This document shows, piece by piece, positions 11,796 to 24,054 of a DNA stretch of 64,000 nt. The DNA is taken from positions 72,064-136,063 of the forward strand of contig NW_019775739.1 in assembly GCF_001039355.2 (NCBI RefSeq). The letters run 5' to 3'. The position numbers and the translations under genes are program-made. The notes below the pieces were generated by a model, which saw nothing but the letters and a program-made list of their open reading frames with translations, ran no database searches and was not told the origin of the DNA. This DNA is from Lingula anatina (lineage: Eukaryota; Brachiopoda; Lingulata; Lingulida; Lingulidae). Positions within the stretch are counted from its first letter, which is position 1. Every line of letters starts with the position of its first letter.

Positions 11796-13792
11796 GGGTA
11801 GAGAGGGAGAGGGCAGGAGTTACATTATACGCCCTGTAAAACGAGGCATGGGGGAGCCAAATTGCTGAGTATAAGTAAAATGAGGCATAATATATGGAGT
11901 GGTCATTTGAGATTATTGGATATCACAACAGACAAATAAATAGTATTGCCAAAAAGCGGAAAGAAGGTCAACGAAAAGGTTCCACCCGGTCTATCACTTC
12001 AATCAATCACTTCAATCAATCAATTGATCAATCAATCAATCATCCAACCAATTTTATCAATTAATTGACCATATATTTTACCTGAGTGTGTCATCCACTT
12101 TTTAAAGCAATAGGCCACTGAAGAATATCAATAACAATTTAACAAAGATCAGCAAGAAAATGTTGTAAAAAGCTGCTGAATTGCATCAGTTGAGCTTTAG
12201 TCACTACATATTTTACCGGTGTTTTTATGCAGATAACTCAACCAGCCGAAACGTATATTTTCTAGAAAGCTGTCATTTCTTTGAAATAATTAGATAATCG
12301 TCTAGGTCAGTTGTCGGGTGCGGCTGATGTGCATTGCGCCATCTGGTGACCTCTAGTGTAACATATGCTTTGTCACAATTACTACAGTGAATAACAATAA
12401 AAACGGACGTTTACCAAAACTAGGATTTCTGCAAGCCGCGACGGCATTTGATATTTTATTGTATTCGATTATATTTTACAGGATTAATTTATCATTACAG
12501 GTATATGTAGCATGGGTTTACATATGTTACTTTGACATTTATGACATTTGATTGGAATAATTATTAACTCGTTTATATCTCTTTTGCACGGAAAAGAAAA
12601 TATTGAGGAATTTCCAGCTGTTGCAGGGCTACTATAATTTACAACCTGAAAAAGCTGAGTTTAAATATCACTGAAAACAATAACAGAAAAATCAGTTATC
12701 ACGCTATGAGACCAACGCCAAGGTGGCAAACTTTTGAGTCCAGGGACACTTAAAACACAGCGCTGGATAAAAAAAGTTACGAGGAAGGTCAGTACTATGT
12801 AAATACAGCAATATCAAAAGCTTAAGTCCGAGACAGCGGTGATTACGGGCGCAAACTGAGTTCGCCCTGGAGATTATCAAAACCTTTTAACCGTAAACCA
12901 AGCATAAAGAGAAGGCAAGTAATTAATATAGCGCGCGTCAGTGTGTTTTCTTTTGTAATTTGGTGTATGTATTCTGTATACTGACGCGAGAAAGATAAAA
13001 ACCAAGTTTTGGTTTTGATAAGAGAGAGAAGTTAGCGACACGAAAAGGTCTATATTTAGCTATGGAGATTTTACCAATAACAGTACACTTTGACGCGTGA
13101 AATCAAATGTTGACTGCTCCATGGGAGTTCACTCTACACATCAACTACATCATTTCAGAAATGTTTCAAGACCATGTTCTCAAGACATGATAGTTACAGA
13201 AAGTCAGAAAAAGTAAAGTAGTAGTTAAAGTTAATACAGCCAACTAATATAATAGCCCTGACAAGTGCATCTTGCGAAATAACCGCGACTCAGACGCTAT
13301 TGACAAAAATTTAAAAGCGATAGCCGAAATTAATTGCCCAAAGTTATCGCTCTTTCTTCGCAGCGAACTGATAAATTGTGATGCACAATTAACGAAACAC
13401 TGGGTAAACACTAATCAAAATAGTCTTTTATACTGTGTAATGTACCAAGACCAGAAAAACGCTACCCTGATTTTTTTTTCATTTTGAATTTGGAAATAGG
13501 GTCTATTTCTCTCAGAGAGAAAATGGAGCTGCCGGTAAGTAATGAGGTAAAAGTTGATCTAAGACTGATTGTGAGAAAAAAGATTTTTGATTCTGCCTGT
13601 TTCATAAGTAATGGATTTTGTATCCAACACTAGAAATTGAATGATGTGTTGAACCGATTAGTTATTTTAGTTGACTATGAAATACAGTTACTACATGTTT
13701 ATCCAAAATATTGCCATTTATTATTGTCTTTTTATAAAAAACAGAAGCTACCCTGGTGGTCCTACATTATTTTTAACCCTTTTCACTGAAGG

Positions 13793-16700
13793 ATGAGACA
13801 CACGGGAACATTTGTAGTGAACGGTGATACCACCAAACCCAGCGACAAATATCGTCAACGCCACGAATACAGCGACTCCTACTTGTTTGAAGACTCTTCT
13901 ACCATAGACACACTGGAACTACCGCAAGAGGGAGTCATGACCAAGAAAACACTTTACCGGTAAAGTTGTTAAAAGCAAAGCCAATACTTAAGCCAATACT
14001 TAAGCAGTTCACTGGATTTTAGTGGAGAAATCTTTGATAGTTTGCAAAGAAGTCAATCGTATCAAGTAGCAAATATGCTCTCTCTTAAAAAGTAAAATAG
14101 GCTAATTTATACTACTATACTGTCAAAAGCAAGGCATAAGAGAAAAGCAGCCACATCTACTTTAATAAAACGACCTTTTGGGCTGCCATTTTTTATGCAG
14201 TTAACTAAAAAAAGAGTTTAAATTCTCTCCAGGTCCACCATGACCAAGATGTTGTGCGGGTTGTACGCACTTATCATAGTGTGCTTGGCTGTTGTATTCC
14301 CAGTCACCGAGGCCTTGACACAGATAGAGAGGAACTTCAAGTATTATGTACAGGTGAGTACTTCATATGTCACAGATTACTATATTTTGGTATACAGATA
14401 TGAGAGAGAGAGAGAGAGTAAGAGAGGGGTGGAGAGGTGAAGAGAGAAGGAGAGTGCGAGGGCCAGTGAGTGATAAATGCACAGTTCACAGTTCGGATGG
14501 GAAGTCTATTTACAAACGTTAATTAATGATGTCAAGTTAATGGTGAGCAAAATTATTAACAAGTGTCCCCAGAATTCAGCTTAATCGTGGTATTCTTGTT
14601 TTGCATTGTTTTTTAAATATGTTTATTTTCTTATTAACCACCCCATCTTATATAATCCTGTTATTACCACACACGTACTACAGCAATTTCTCGTTCTACC
14701 ACACCAGATATTCCAGCTGTACATCTTCCTGGTCTCCCTGGTGTTCCTGCTGTACGTTCACATGTTTCTCCTCCGCCAAGGAGAGGGAGACAACTTCAAC
14801 AATAACATCACGCTGTCTTCTCCCTACGTGGTCTCCGTACGCGACATCAGCCAGCCACAGCAGACGACAGCCGGCGGGGGGCGGGACGAGAGCAGTAACG
14901 TCACGGAGGAGGAGTCCCCGACGTCCTCCAGTCCCGTGAACAACCTGAGGGATGGCGTCTTGGAGACGGAGATGCTGGGGGACGTGCCGTTTACAACACA
15001 TAGCGGAACGGCTGTCAATTTCTACCTGCGTCTAGGATCTATAGGTAATTCAATTAATAAAAACTAGTTCGACTGGTAAATCCTATTGAACCATACTGAG
15101 GCGGGCATTTTTCTTTGTGACTTTGCAATGAAGTATTTAATAGTGTTTCTTGTATTTTAAGGTGTAAATCAGTGCATGTATATGATAATGGTGGGTAAAT
15201 GCATGCAAATTGTTAACAGTATTTTGTAATGTTATATTTTTCTATTCTCCCCAGTGTTTGGGATAGGAAGCATGATCCACAATGGTTTCCGCATTGCTCA
15301 GTACTTCCAGTTTGACCGCGTGTTGCAGTGCGAGAGCGCCCTCTATATCGTTGTCAACGCACTCCACCTTTTCTTCACGTTCTTTCAGACATTCTTCATA
15401 TTCAAAAACCACTCGGTAAGATAGATTTTGTCGATATCTAACATCTTTTGGTTTAATTTCATGCCACAAAAAAGACAATTAAGAGCTAAATTATAAGGAA
15501 TGCAACAATGGTACTATGAAACTAGATTTATTAACCATTGCTCTATGTTTAAGGTTATTAATAGTTTAGATAATACCCACTATCAATTTTGCCATTTTAG
15601 CTTGTGATAAAAAAGCACAAAGCCTTTGTTCGGTTTGGTCTGATTCACGTGGTGGCAAGCAACGTGAGCGTCTGGATCTCGGCCCTTGTGTACGAAATTG
15701 CCCAGGAGTACAGGTATGAAACCTACACCCAACAGACGACCGGGAAGCTCCAAGGTACCGGAAGTACCATGTTCGGTGAGTTGTCAAAAAAAAAAAAAAA
15801 AAAAAAAAGATGCCATTGTGCAAGTTTATCGAAACGAATTTGCCTGGCTATAAAAGCTGAAGACATTATTTAAAATATAGTTATTTGTACTCAGAGATAA
15901 AATACTTTGGGGCTAATTTGACTTTGTTGGCTCTATATATTCTTTTGCTAGTTTTCGGTTACTACATAAAGTAACAAGTTCAAATATTGTTTGTTATCCG
16001 GCGACACCAGCCTAACATGTTTTAAGTCTCATGTCTAACAAGCATTTTGTGTGTTCACTTTGACAGCTGTGGAAAACACATCTTTGCCGATGACAACTGC
16101 ATCAGATGGCAATTGCTACACGGAGAGAACGCTGGCAGACCTGGCGGCACCGTACCTATACCCATGCACAATGCAGTACAGTTTCATTGCCGCTGCCATC
16201 GTGTACAAAATATACCATGCGGTTGGAAGATCGCCAAAGCTGAATTCTCGCTGTATCTCGCCTGATCTCGCCGATGACGCCGATGGAACATCTTGCCACA
16301 AGTCAAACCGGGGACTTTTCTTTGGAATACTAGTTGGTGTGGGGACAATTATTGCTATAAGCATGTTTTTTGTTTTCTATGAGAAACTTTCGGATAAATC
16401 TGTCTCGATATATATTTTCTACATCAGTGAGTTGTCACTTCTGTTCATCACAGGCGTCGTTCTAATTTGCGCACATTACAGAACGCGCGTGTTGCTGTTT
16501 ATTGAGTTAGAGGATGATAATTTTGATGGCGTTCTTCTGACATCTGCTTTGTTTGGAGTATATGTGTACCACATGTTCATAATAATTGCCTGCATACAAA
16601 GTTTAACAAGCTTCGACATGTTTATACTGCTTTCGTTGTGCACATCAGTGCTTGAGTTTGTGCAGTCTTCGTGTCAGACACTGTTTCTACTGGACGGAAT

Positions 16701-16980
16701 GCGAAGACGGTCTGACAACGATGATCACGTGATCAGAAAACCAGGACGAGCTCTTGTCACGTTTCTTCTCGTCTGCAACTTTGCCATGTGGTCTGTGAAT
16801 ACTTTTGCCGTGGAGCGGGTTCAGGATGTCAACAAATTGTACGTCGAGTTTTATTCCTATCTCCCTTGGAACATCATGGCTACCCTTACTGTTCCCATGG
16901 TGATCTTTTTTCGGTTCCTTTCTACCGTCTGCCTGTCGGATATTTGGCATCGCGCTTACACCAAGGATAAAAATTCGTAA
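13793..16980 (+). CDS. OTOP: otopetrin-family proton channel
   Basis: Otopetrins are proton-selective channels of the plasma membrane, with 12 predicted transmembrane helices in two homologous halves. Exons: 13793-13959, 14233-14353, 14708-15044, 15255-15415, 15601-15775 and 16067-16980. All join in frame at GT/AG sites and give about 624 residues, the usual family length. Family hallmarks are GFRIAQYFQFD in exon 4, PYLYPC at the start of the C-terminal half, and FRFLSTVCLSDIW just before the C-terminus. Exon 3 encodes a helix followed by a long Ser/Thr/Asn/Glu-rich loop of about 80 residues, larger than I expect and probably the most variable part. The soluble N-terminus is about 60 residues. 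The start is the first ATG of exon 1; a possible upstream exon ending CCG|GTAAGT near 13537 does not extend the frame. Intron 5 carries a poly-A run (15786-15808). Confidence 0.93.
15786..15808 (+). repeat. poly-A run in otopetrin intron 5
   Basis: Twenty-three A residues begin about ten bases after the exon 5 donor. Confidence 0.85.
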
Positions 16981-17226
16981 CTTTGGGATTGTAGCCTATT
17001 TGTGTTAGAGAAAGAAAATTTAATTTTGATGTAGTTGAACGTTTTAATATCAGTAGATTCTGAGAGGGGGGGGGGTATTTTATTGTAAAGAAACCTATTA
17101 TCTTGTAAATATGAAACTTTGCACTGGGCGTCTTAAACAGTTGACAGATACGTATACGTGACTTGGACTCATTTTACTGGTGGATGTTAGATTACATATT
17201 TGTAAAACAGACAAAAATAGTTCTCC

Positions 17227-17299
17227 CGACTCCGAAGGGACTCGAACCCTCAATCTTCTGATCCGAAGTCAGACGCCTTATCCATTAGGCCACGGAGCC
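17227..17299 (-). tRNA. tRNA-Arg (anticodon TCG)
   Basis: The minus strand folds as a standard 73-base cloverleaf. The 7-pair acceptor stem is GGCTCCG with CGGAGTC (one G-T pair). The D-arm carries the A-box TGGCCTAATGG. The anticodon loop is CTTCGGA, giving anticodon TCG for the arginine codon CGA. The T-arm is GGGTTCGAGTCCC (B-box) and the discriminator is G. There is no intron and no encoded CCA, as expected for a eukaryotic gene. Confidence 0.95.
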
Positions 17300-17339
17300 G
17301 ACAATTTCATTGAAAATTGTTATGCGAAATCCAGGTTGA

Positions 17340-18200
17340 TGCTTCAAACGTATTAAATGTAACGTTGAAAATAAATATTTCTAGTAGCAGAAAGTAGCAG
17401 AAACATTGTTTTGTTCATATGAGTGCGAAATCTTGTAAAATTGTTTTTCTAACCATAAAACATCTAATACAAAATCATCATCAAAAGGACGAAATAAAGA
17501 AGAAATAGTTATATTTCTTATTTTCCAATGTGAAGATGCATTTATTTTTTGGTAATAAAAGCGGGAAAATGGCACAAAAGTATATTAACTTCCATTTATT
17601 AGCTAGCATATGACGGTGTGTGTGTGTGTGAGGGGGCAGATCCAGAATACTTTTTCTTACAGTTTTCATAATTGCGACAGATTTTATATACGGATAAATG
17701 TACATGTAACAATAAACTTTAAATTCATAGTTGATATAAAAGACACGTTAATACATAAAATGGTTGAAAAGTTTATTAATGAATTTTAGTATAAACTATT
17801 CGGAAAACTAGAAAGTAGCTAATAATTACACAAATTTTCGAAAAATAACATCACACCATAGGAACCACTAATTATGTACAAATTTTCAAAGTCACGCAGG
17901 AAATTTATGAAAGAGTGGAGAAACAAGACAGTACAACATATATCACAGCCTAGTTAAAACGCGCCCAGAGATTAATTTAATTATTTCATCAAACCAATTT
18001 GGAGAGACTGAGAAAAAAATTAGACTCCTGTTTTTATATTCAATCTCCTTTAACTCAGTGACAAGCAATTTAAATATAGAACCTGGGTACAGAATATCAC
18101 CGGTCAGTTCTATGTACAGACAGCGAAGGTTAAGAATGCATTTACATTTATATTAAAAAAGGTATAAATCCCTTCAACTGTGACTAAAATGTACCAATGC
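17340..18200. other. intergenic, nothing recognised
   Basis: AT-rich DNA between the tRNA and the end of the VWA gene, with a short (GT)n near 17620. No gene or element was seen. Confidence 0.5.
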
Positions 18201-18209
18201 GGAAAGTCT

Positions 18210-21200
18210 TTATTGTGAAACTTCAGGTTCAGTTTGACCATATGGCGTGATTCGTTTTTTCTTTGAGTTGTACACCCGGATAGCAACCAGCACCCCTGTA
18301 ACCAACAAACCAACGCAACCACACGCACCAAGGACACCACCAAAAATAACTCCAGTATGACCTGCAAAAATAAAATATCTAATCATATGAGGAACATTAA
18401 TGAGCCGTGAGTTAGAGGAATACCGGAGGCAATACCTGTAAAAAATCATTTACATATAAGTCAGCCACATATAAACTATATTCATCACCAATGGTTATAT
18501 CAAAAATGAGAATTTGAATGGGTTGTAACACCATCAATTTTCACGAAAACCCAAACTTTTGATTAAACATGTAAACTGACCTCATCTAAGTGACAAATAC
18601 AGTGTCAAGTGCATATCAATGTTAAGTGTGGTAAATAGTTTTTGATATACAGACATGACATTAAATATGGGATATTTCAGTTTCAAAGGTATGCCTAGGT
18701 AGAAATGGGTTCGTTTTTTTAAAACTCCGATCTCATATAAGATATGTAAATGAGCAAGTGTGCAGTCAGGTGTGACACTACCAATTAACTGACTACCGTG
18801 TCTGTTGCACTGCTGCATTGTGTAATATGCAGTGATTTAAATGGGTAGTGATCCTTTGGGCTGGCCAAAGCTTGGTTTCAGAAAAGTGTGGTTCTGTCAA
18901 AAAAGTACCCATATGACGGCACTTACTGCATAGAAGATTTCGAAATTTTGCATGCGTAAAATGAACTAAGCAGTGCTTTACAAAATTGTTAAAGGGATAA
19001 TAACTCTTCGTTTTGGCAAAAAAATGAATTTTCCTGGAGTAAACAACAATTTATCCACACTAACCAATGGTTAATAAATCCATTTTTACATTCAAAGTTA
19101 GTCCCTGTTTTTTTTCCTAAAAAGTTTGGTTTTTTGTTAAAATCTCTTAAAGGGATAATAACTCTTCGTTTTGGTCAAAAAATTAATTTTCCTGGAGTCA
19201 ACAACAATTTTCCCGTACTTACCAATGGTTAATGAATCCATTTTTACATTCAAAGTTAGTCCCTGGTTAATTTCTAAAAAGTTTGTTTTTTGTTAAAATC
19301 TCACACATTTGTACAGTCATCGAAATGTTTCAAGTGTCATGATGAGAAGTCTTCATTCCCGATATACACTTAATTTACGAGAGGCTCACACTTGAATCTT
19401 ATCAAAGCCAGAGCGAACTGGATTCTCGAATTTTTCATCTCTCCAAGGAACAAGCTCCATCAGTTACTCCTGGGCCTCATTCAATTTTTATTTCTAGTAG
19501 CTAAATGTATATTGTGCATTTTTAACAAAAGGATACAAAGTTCTTATCGGGGGAAGTCTTGATATGATTAAACTATCTTTTTGAATCGTGTTCTTTTTAT
19601 ATCAACTTTCGAAGTTTGTGTACATATCTTATATTCTAGAAATAAGGTTACAAAATCTGTCAATTTCAAGGTTTTTATCTCTTCGGATTTTGCAAAATAG
19701 AAAAAATCATTTTTTTTTTTGCTTTTAATTACACTAGCCTTTTTTTTTTTTTTTTTGAATTGTTTGGAAGCAAGGTCTTTCACTGGACAAAATATTGAAG
19801 AAATCTACTTTTAAAGCGTCACCCCATGATTGTGTGTCATAGACATCTACTTCTTTGAGATGGATCGAATGAACCGGTACCTTCTGCACTGGAAGTTTTT
19901 GTATTGGCACCCTCTGCACTTCTTCTATCTGTATTGGTACCTTTTGTACTGGTACCTTCTCTATTGGTACCTTCTGTAGATTCTGGAACTGAAGAGGCAC
20001 TGGCTGATATGGGAGAAATTGAAGACGATCTCTTAGGACACAGAGGAGGTGCTGAAACGAGATACAAATTTCAGATCAAATACTAACGTTTTTAATTTTG
20101 TACGTAAAATGTTTTTCTCGATTTTACTTCATTTCCATATTCATCATTTTGTTTTTTCGAAACGCTGATAAATTTATAAAACCTAACACTTCAGAAAACC
20201 AGAATCTACACCTGTGTAATGCTGTTACTTTATGTTTACTTTGATGACCAACTTCTGAAGAGGGAAATTTATTGCAAATTTTGTCCGCAATGTTAGTTAA
20301 CAAAAGAATTTACCCATCATTTGTTGTTATAAGCAACATTGATATCAGGGAACAAGGCACGTTGAAATACGGTGTCGAAGGCATAGCTTTAACAGCCCCT
20401 CGTGTCATTGTTGAAATCTTTTAAAAGATATTAACTTGACTGAAACATACCATTGACACCTGTTTCTATTATGTGTTCACCAATTGACCTCGAATCAATG
20501 TTTTTAAGTTTCTGGAAACTGTCCACCGTGTACAAATGGCTGTCGTCTGGATCGCTTGCCATAAACTCCAGCTCGGTCTTATTAGTGGAGTTGCCGATTC
20601 CAAGAACGAAAATTTCGATGCTTTGGTCTCTTGTTTTAATTACTTCCTTTCTTGTTTCAGACGGGTTTGCCGAAACTCCCGCCATTATGACGACAGCGAT
20701 TTTTGGAACACACTCTCTCCCCCCGTGCGGGTGAGAATGGTTGAAATATTCTCTCACCCTTTTGAACCCTAAATGGGTATTTGTCTCTGTGCCGCAACAG
20801 TGTGTATGGAAGTTCTTCGTGAAGTGCAGCACATTTCCTTTACTTATGCCACTTTCTAAAAAAAGCTCATCTTTTTCACTGTCTGAAAAAAGAATAATGC
20901 CCACCCTGACGCCGTCTTGACTGATATTATTGAAGGAGGTGTTCACCATCTTCATCATGAACTTTATAACTGTCTTTGAGCCATTTTTTCCCATGCTGCC
21001 AGATATATCCACAAGGAAAACAATGTCCACCACTATTAAACATAAAAGAAAGACATTTATTTCAAAACATTAATTTGCAGTTTTCTTAAATTAAACTACA
21101 CTTTACTTTGTTTTATAAGATGACGTAATTACATGAACAGTGCACTGTTTATTTACGTTTGAAGATGTTGGACGCAAAGTTAATAATTTCGTTGTAGCGT

Positions 21201-21274
21201 ATAATACTACGCTGTTTTTTTTTTTTTTCGTGTACACTCTGTTTTGGTCACAATTTACCATCTACTATATTGAA

Positions 21275-21305
<31 letters not shown>

Positions 21306-21421
21306 TTTTCAATAATTTCAATTTGGTAAAAAAAATAAAGAACAAAAATTCTCTTACTATTTGTCGCGAAACTTTGCAAAATGCATAATAAGAACAGCAT
21401 ACGCAATGTCCCCATATCCAT
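18210..21421 (-). CDS. VWA-domain type I membrane protein
   Basis: A single-pass surface protein. Exons: 21421-21358, 21032-20451, 20051 to about 19881, and 18361-18210, all joined in phase 1. Exon 1 encodes a signal peptide (MDMGTLRMLFLLCILQSFA). Exon 2 encodes one von Willebrand factor A domain (about residues 23-210) with the metal-site motif DISGS and a later ETNTH threonine. The third metal-site position, normally Asp in a TDG-like motif, is Ala here (VIMAGVS), so metal-dependent ligand binding may be altered. Exon 3 is Ser/Thr-rich with a 5-residue repeat (EGTN/S, 15-bp unit). Exon 4 gives a Gly/Val-rich transmembrane helix and a short basic tail ending EVSQ. Total is about 322 residues. 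The exon 3 donor is uncertain: the repeats offer several G|GTACC sites in the same phase, and another candidate lies at 19851. The ligand and role are unknown. Confidence 0.8.
18989..19303 (+). repeat. two tandem copies of a TTAA-MITE arm
   Basis: Two direct units of about 158 bases start at 18989 and 19147. Each begins TTAAAGGGATAATAACTCTT and is very similar to the right arm of the element at 23412-23754. They lie inside the last intron of the VWA gene. Confidence 0.8.
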
Positions 21422-21429
21422 TTTGTTAT

Positions 21430-22250
21430 ATTCTCTGCTGTGTAGAATGCACAAGTAGCGTCGTCAATAGCGGTTAACGTCTGCCACTAGATATTTTTCA
21501 TTTCATCTTCATTTGGTGTAATTTTGACGTGAATGCACCAACAGTGTCTTGAAATCTACGTGCATCACTCTCAACTCTGTATGTCCGAAAACTGGTTTGT
21601 GAAATACTTCCTGCTTTGATTTTAAGCTAAAGCAAACACCAAATGATAAGCTGTGCACATACGTTTAACGTTTTTATAGCACATTCCAAAATTAATTGTC
21701 GAACAAATGATAATAAACAACGAACTCAGTAATGAATATAAACGACCCTTTAATAAATTGTTTAACAAATGTTATCATAAATGCCTATTTCATCATTAAA
21801 TAGAAGTTCTTGTAATGCAACCATTCGAGGTAGCCTAAAGATGCATGTACGAGACTACAAAAGTGGGAAGATCCGCGTGTAATGAGGTTAAATTTTCAGT
21901 GATTCGGGGATGTCGCTTCATACAGCAAAAGTGACTTGCAAAATGTAGAGAATTTCATTGTGCAATGGGAATTTTTTTCTTAATACCGCGAGAGAAAACA
22001 CTGGGATGAGATTCCTTTTTATATTATTAAATTTGATTTGCAATTCAGTTTATTGAACATAACCCTTTAATTGGATGGTATTAAATAAAAATGGTATCCT
22101 AATTCTACGGTCTCACTAGTAGCACGGTCTACGGTAGCATTGTGCCCAAACTGTTAGAACTCAGCACGCATTATGTCAATATAAGACACACATGTCAAAC
22201 CAAGTATGACATATTGTACCGGAATCCCCGTATTGTTATAAATGTTCGCT
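21430..22250. other. intergenic, nothing recognised
   Basis: AT-rich DNA upstream of the VWA gene. An (AT)n run at about 21273-21298 lies in that gene's first intron. No promoter motif could be fixed. Confidence 0.4.
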
Positions 22251-22256
22251 TTCCTG

Positions 22257-22263
22257 TATAAAA
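22257..22263 (+). promoter_or_regulatory. TATA box candidate
   Basis: TATAAAA lies 38 bases upstream of an ATG at 22301, where a signal-peptide-like open frame begins. Spacing suits a short 5' leader, but transcription is unproven. Confidence 0.35.
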
Positions 22264-22300
22264 ACGTCGGTGAGCCCATATTTTACGACAATAACCAAAC

Positions 22301-22879
22301 ATGTCACGCCCAGCACCCAACCTGAAGATTGTCCTCTATATCATATGCTGTGTAATTTGTGCCAGAACACATAGCTGTCTCGTCATTAATTGTTCATTAT
22401 ATAGCGATTTGGTTAAAAGGAAATGCGATATTTTCATGAAAAGATCTATTTTAAAAGCCCTTATAATTGAAGACCTAACAAGAAATAACTTGTGTTTTTG
22501 TTTATCCAATTTACTGTGTACTGTTACAGTATTCAGATATGCCTGTTTATTAACTGTTAAATAATATTTTCTTTGTCACTGGAACAAAATGCTACAGTTG
22601 TTCCATAATACAAGATTGTGTTTTGACTAAACACGCATGGTTTCTTTTGCAGTGCATGTCAATCTAGATGTTTCATCCTTAAAAATTGCATATTTTATGT
22701 ATAAAGCTGGAAATAATGGCTACTATAGAGAAGAACCAAATACATATTCCATATTAACTTCGCGATTGCAATGTTCTTACAAACACATGCACTACCGACC
22801 CAGGATTGTACGCATTACTCTGAATGAATGTCTAAATGGCCACTTAAGAATTAGGACTTTTTCAGGAACACGTAGGTAG
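22301..22879 (+). CDS. candidate small secreted protein, two exons
   Basis: The first open frame starts with a hydrophobic, signal-like N-terminus (MSRPAPNLKIVLYIICCVIC) downstream of a TATA box. A second open stretch follows a good acceptor (TTTCTTTTGCAG, exon from 22651) and runs to a stop at 22877-22879; it encodes about 75 residues rich in Tyr, Arg and Asn with two Cys. The splice donor between them is unclear: candidates near GCT|GTGTAA give the right phase but are poor. No family was recognised. It could equally be chance. Confidence 0.25.
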
Positions 22880-23411
22880 GAATAATTTTTCCAGTTCCCG
22901 TCTTTCTACACCTCCACCAATGTGTAAATTCCAAGGTATCACAAATACAATGTAAAACAAAGCGGCTCGTTTATTGCTCTTCCGACTAATAGCCATAAAG
23001 CACGTGTGGAATAAATGTTTACATACAGTCCATTGACTCTGATTGGTTCTGTAAAATGTGCGTCCAAATGTTAGAGCATTGCGCTACCCTTCTTTCACTC
23101 AAACGGTCTACGTATACGTTCTGTAGAGATTGTTGTAAAAATTTTATTAGGAGCTAAAAACGATATCATCTGATAATGGGTGTGCGGCCGTTTTTATCAC
23201 GTAAGGCCGCATTCATAACACTGGACCACCTAGATCGCAGATCAAATATGGCCGTCCCGCTTGAATGCTTGTTGCGTAATTCCCACTGGAATTCAATGTC
23301 TTTTAGGGGATTAGACGGCAAGCTCTGAAGTGGGTTGCCATATTTGTTCTGCGGACTTCTTAGTGCGCTGTTATGCACCGAAAAGGCCTCACAGCGTACA
23401 AGAAAGCCGGG

Positions 23412-23754
23412 TTAAAGGGATAATAACTCTTCGTATGAGATCTATATTTCGCAATAAAAACATTGTGAATAACTTGTAGAAATATAATATATTCTGTTTT
23501 ACCACAAAAACGGCAGTTATAGCTATTATTCTGATATCTGAGCTTGTCTTTAGACCATGTGACCTCCATTGATGGCTATACTCTGTTATAATCACTTAAG
23601 AGATTTTAACAAAAAACCAAACTTTTTAGAAAAAAACCAGGGACTAACTTTGAATGTAAAATGGATTCATTAACCATAGGTAAGTATGGGAAAATTGTTG
23701 TTTACTCCAGGAAAATTCATTTTTGGCAGAAACGAAGAGTTATTATCCCTTTAA
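23412..23754. mobile_element. 343-bp TTAA-flanked MITE
   Basis: The left end reads TTAAAGGGATAATAACTCTT and the right end is its exact inverted complement over at least 22 bases. The flanking TTAA on both sides fits a piggyBac-like target-site duplication. The interior has no coding capacity. The right TTAA coincides with the stop codon of the PAN/CASPR-like gene, so that gene's 3' UTR starts inside the element. Confidence 0.75.
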
Positions 23755-24012
23755 GGTGTGCACTCCAGAGGTCCCACGGTAATGTACACCTGCTCGACGC
23801 TTTTCCCTGTGTCCCCGATCATGACTGCAGAGATTGGAAGATGCTCTTTTGCTGTCAAGTATCCTTCATCTGTTCTCCAACGGTTATCGTTGGCGTCACA
23901 GTTGCAGGGTTCGCCTGGAAGACACAAAGGCTACATATGTATATATATTTTTGGGGGGGTGATAATGATTTAATTGGCATGGTATACAACAATTTATTAA
24001 TATACCTCCAGT

Positions 24013-24054
<42 letters not shown>

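Larger units (their letters stand above)
9620..13780. other. intergenic stretch with simple repeats
   Basis: No supported gene. It contains (GA)n arrays at 11491-11530 and 11748-11792 and a degenerate CAAT/CAATCA repeat near 12000-12050. A short candidate terminal exon on the minus strand (10172-10099) was judged too weak to call. Confidence 0.5.

Noticed and set aside
13514-13537. Possible first coding exon of otopetrin (Met-Glu-Leu-Pro, then GTAAGT)
   Set aside because: Splicing to 13793 is out of frame; at most it is a 5' UTR exon with a short upstream open frame.
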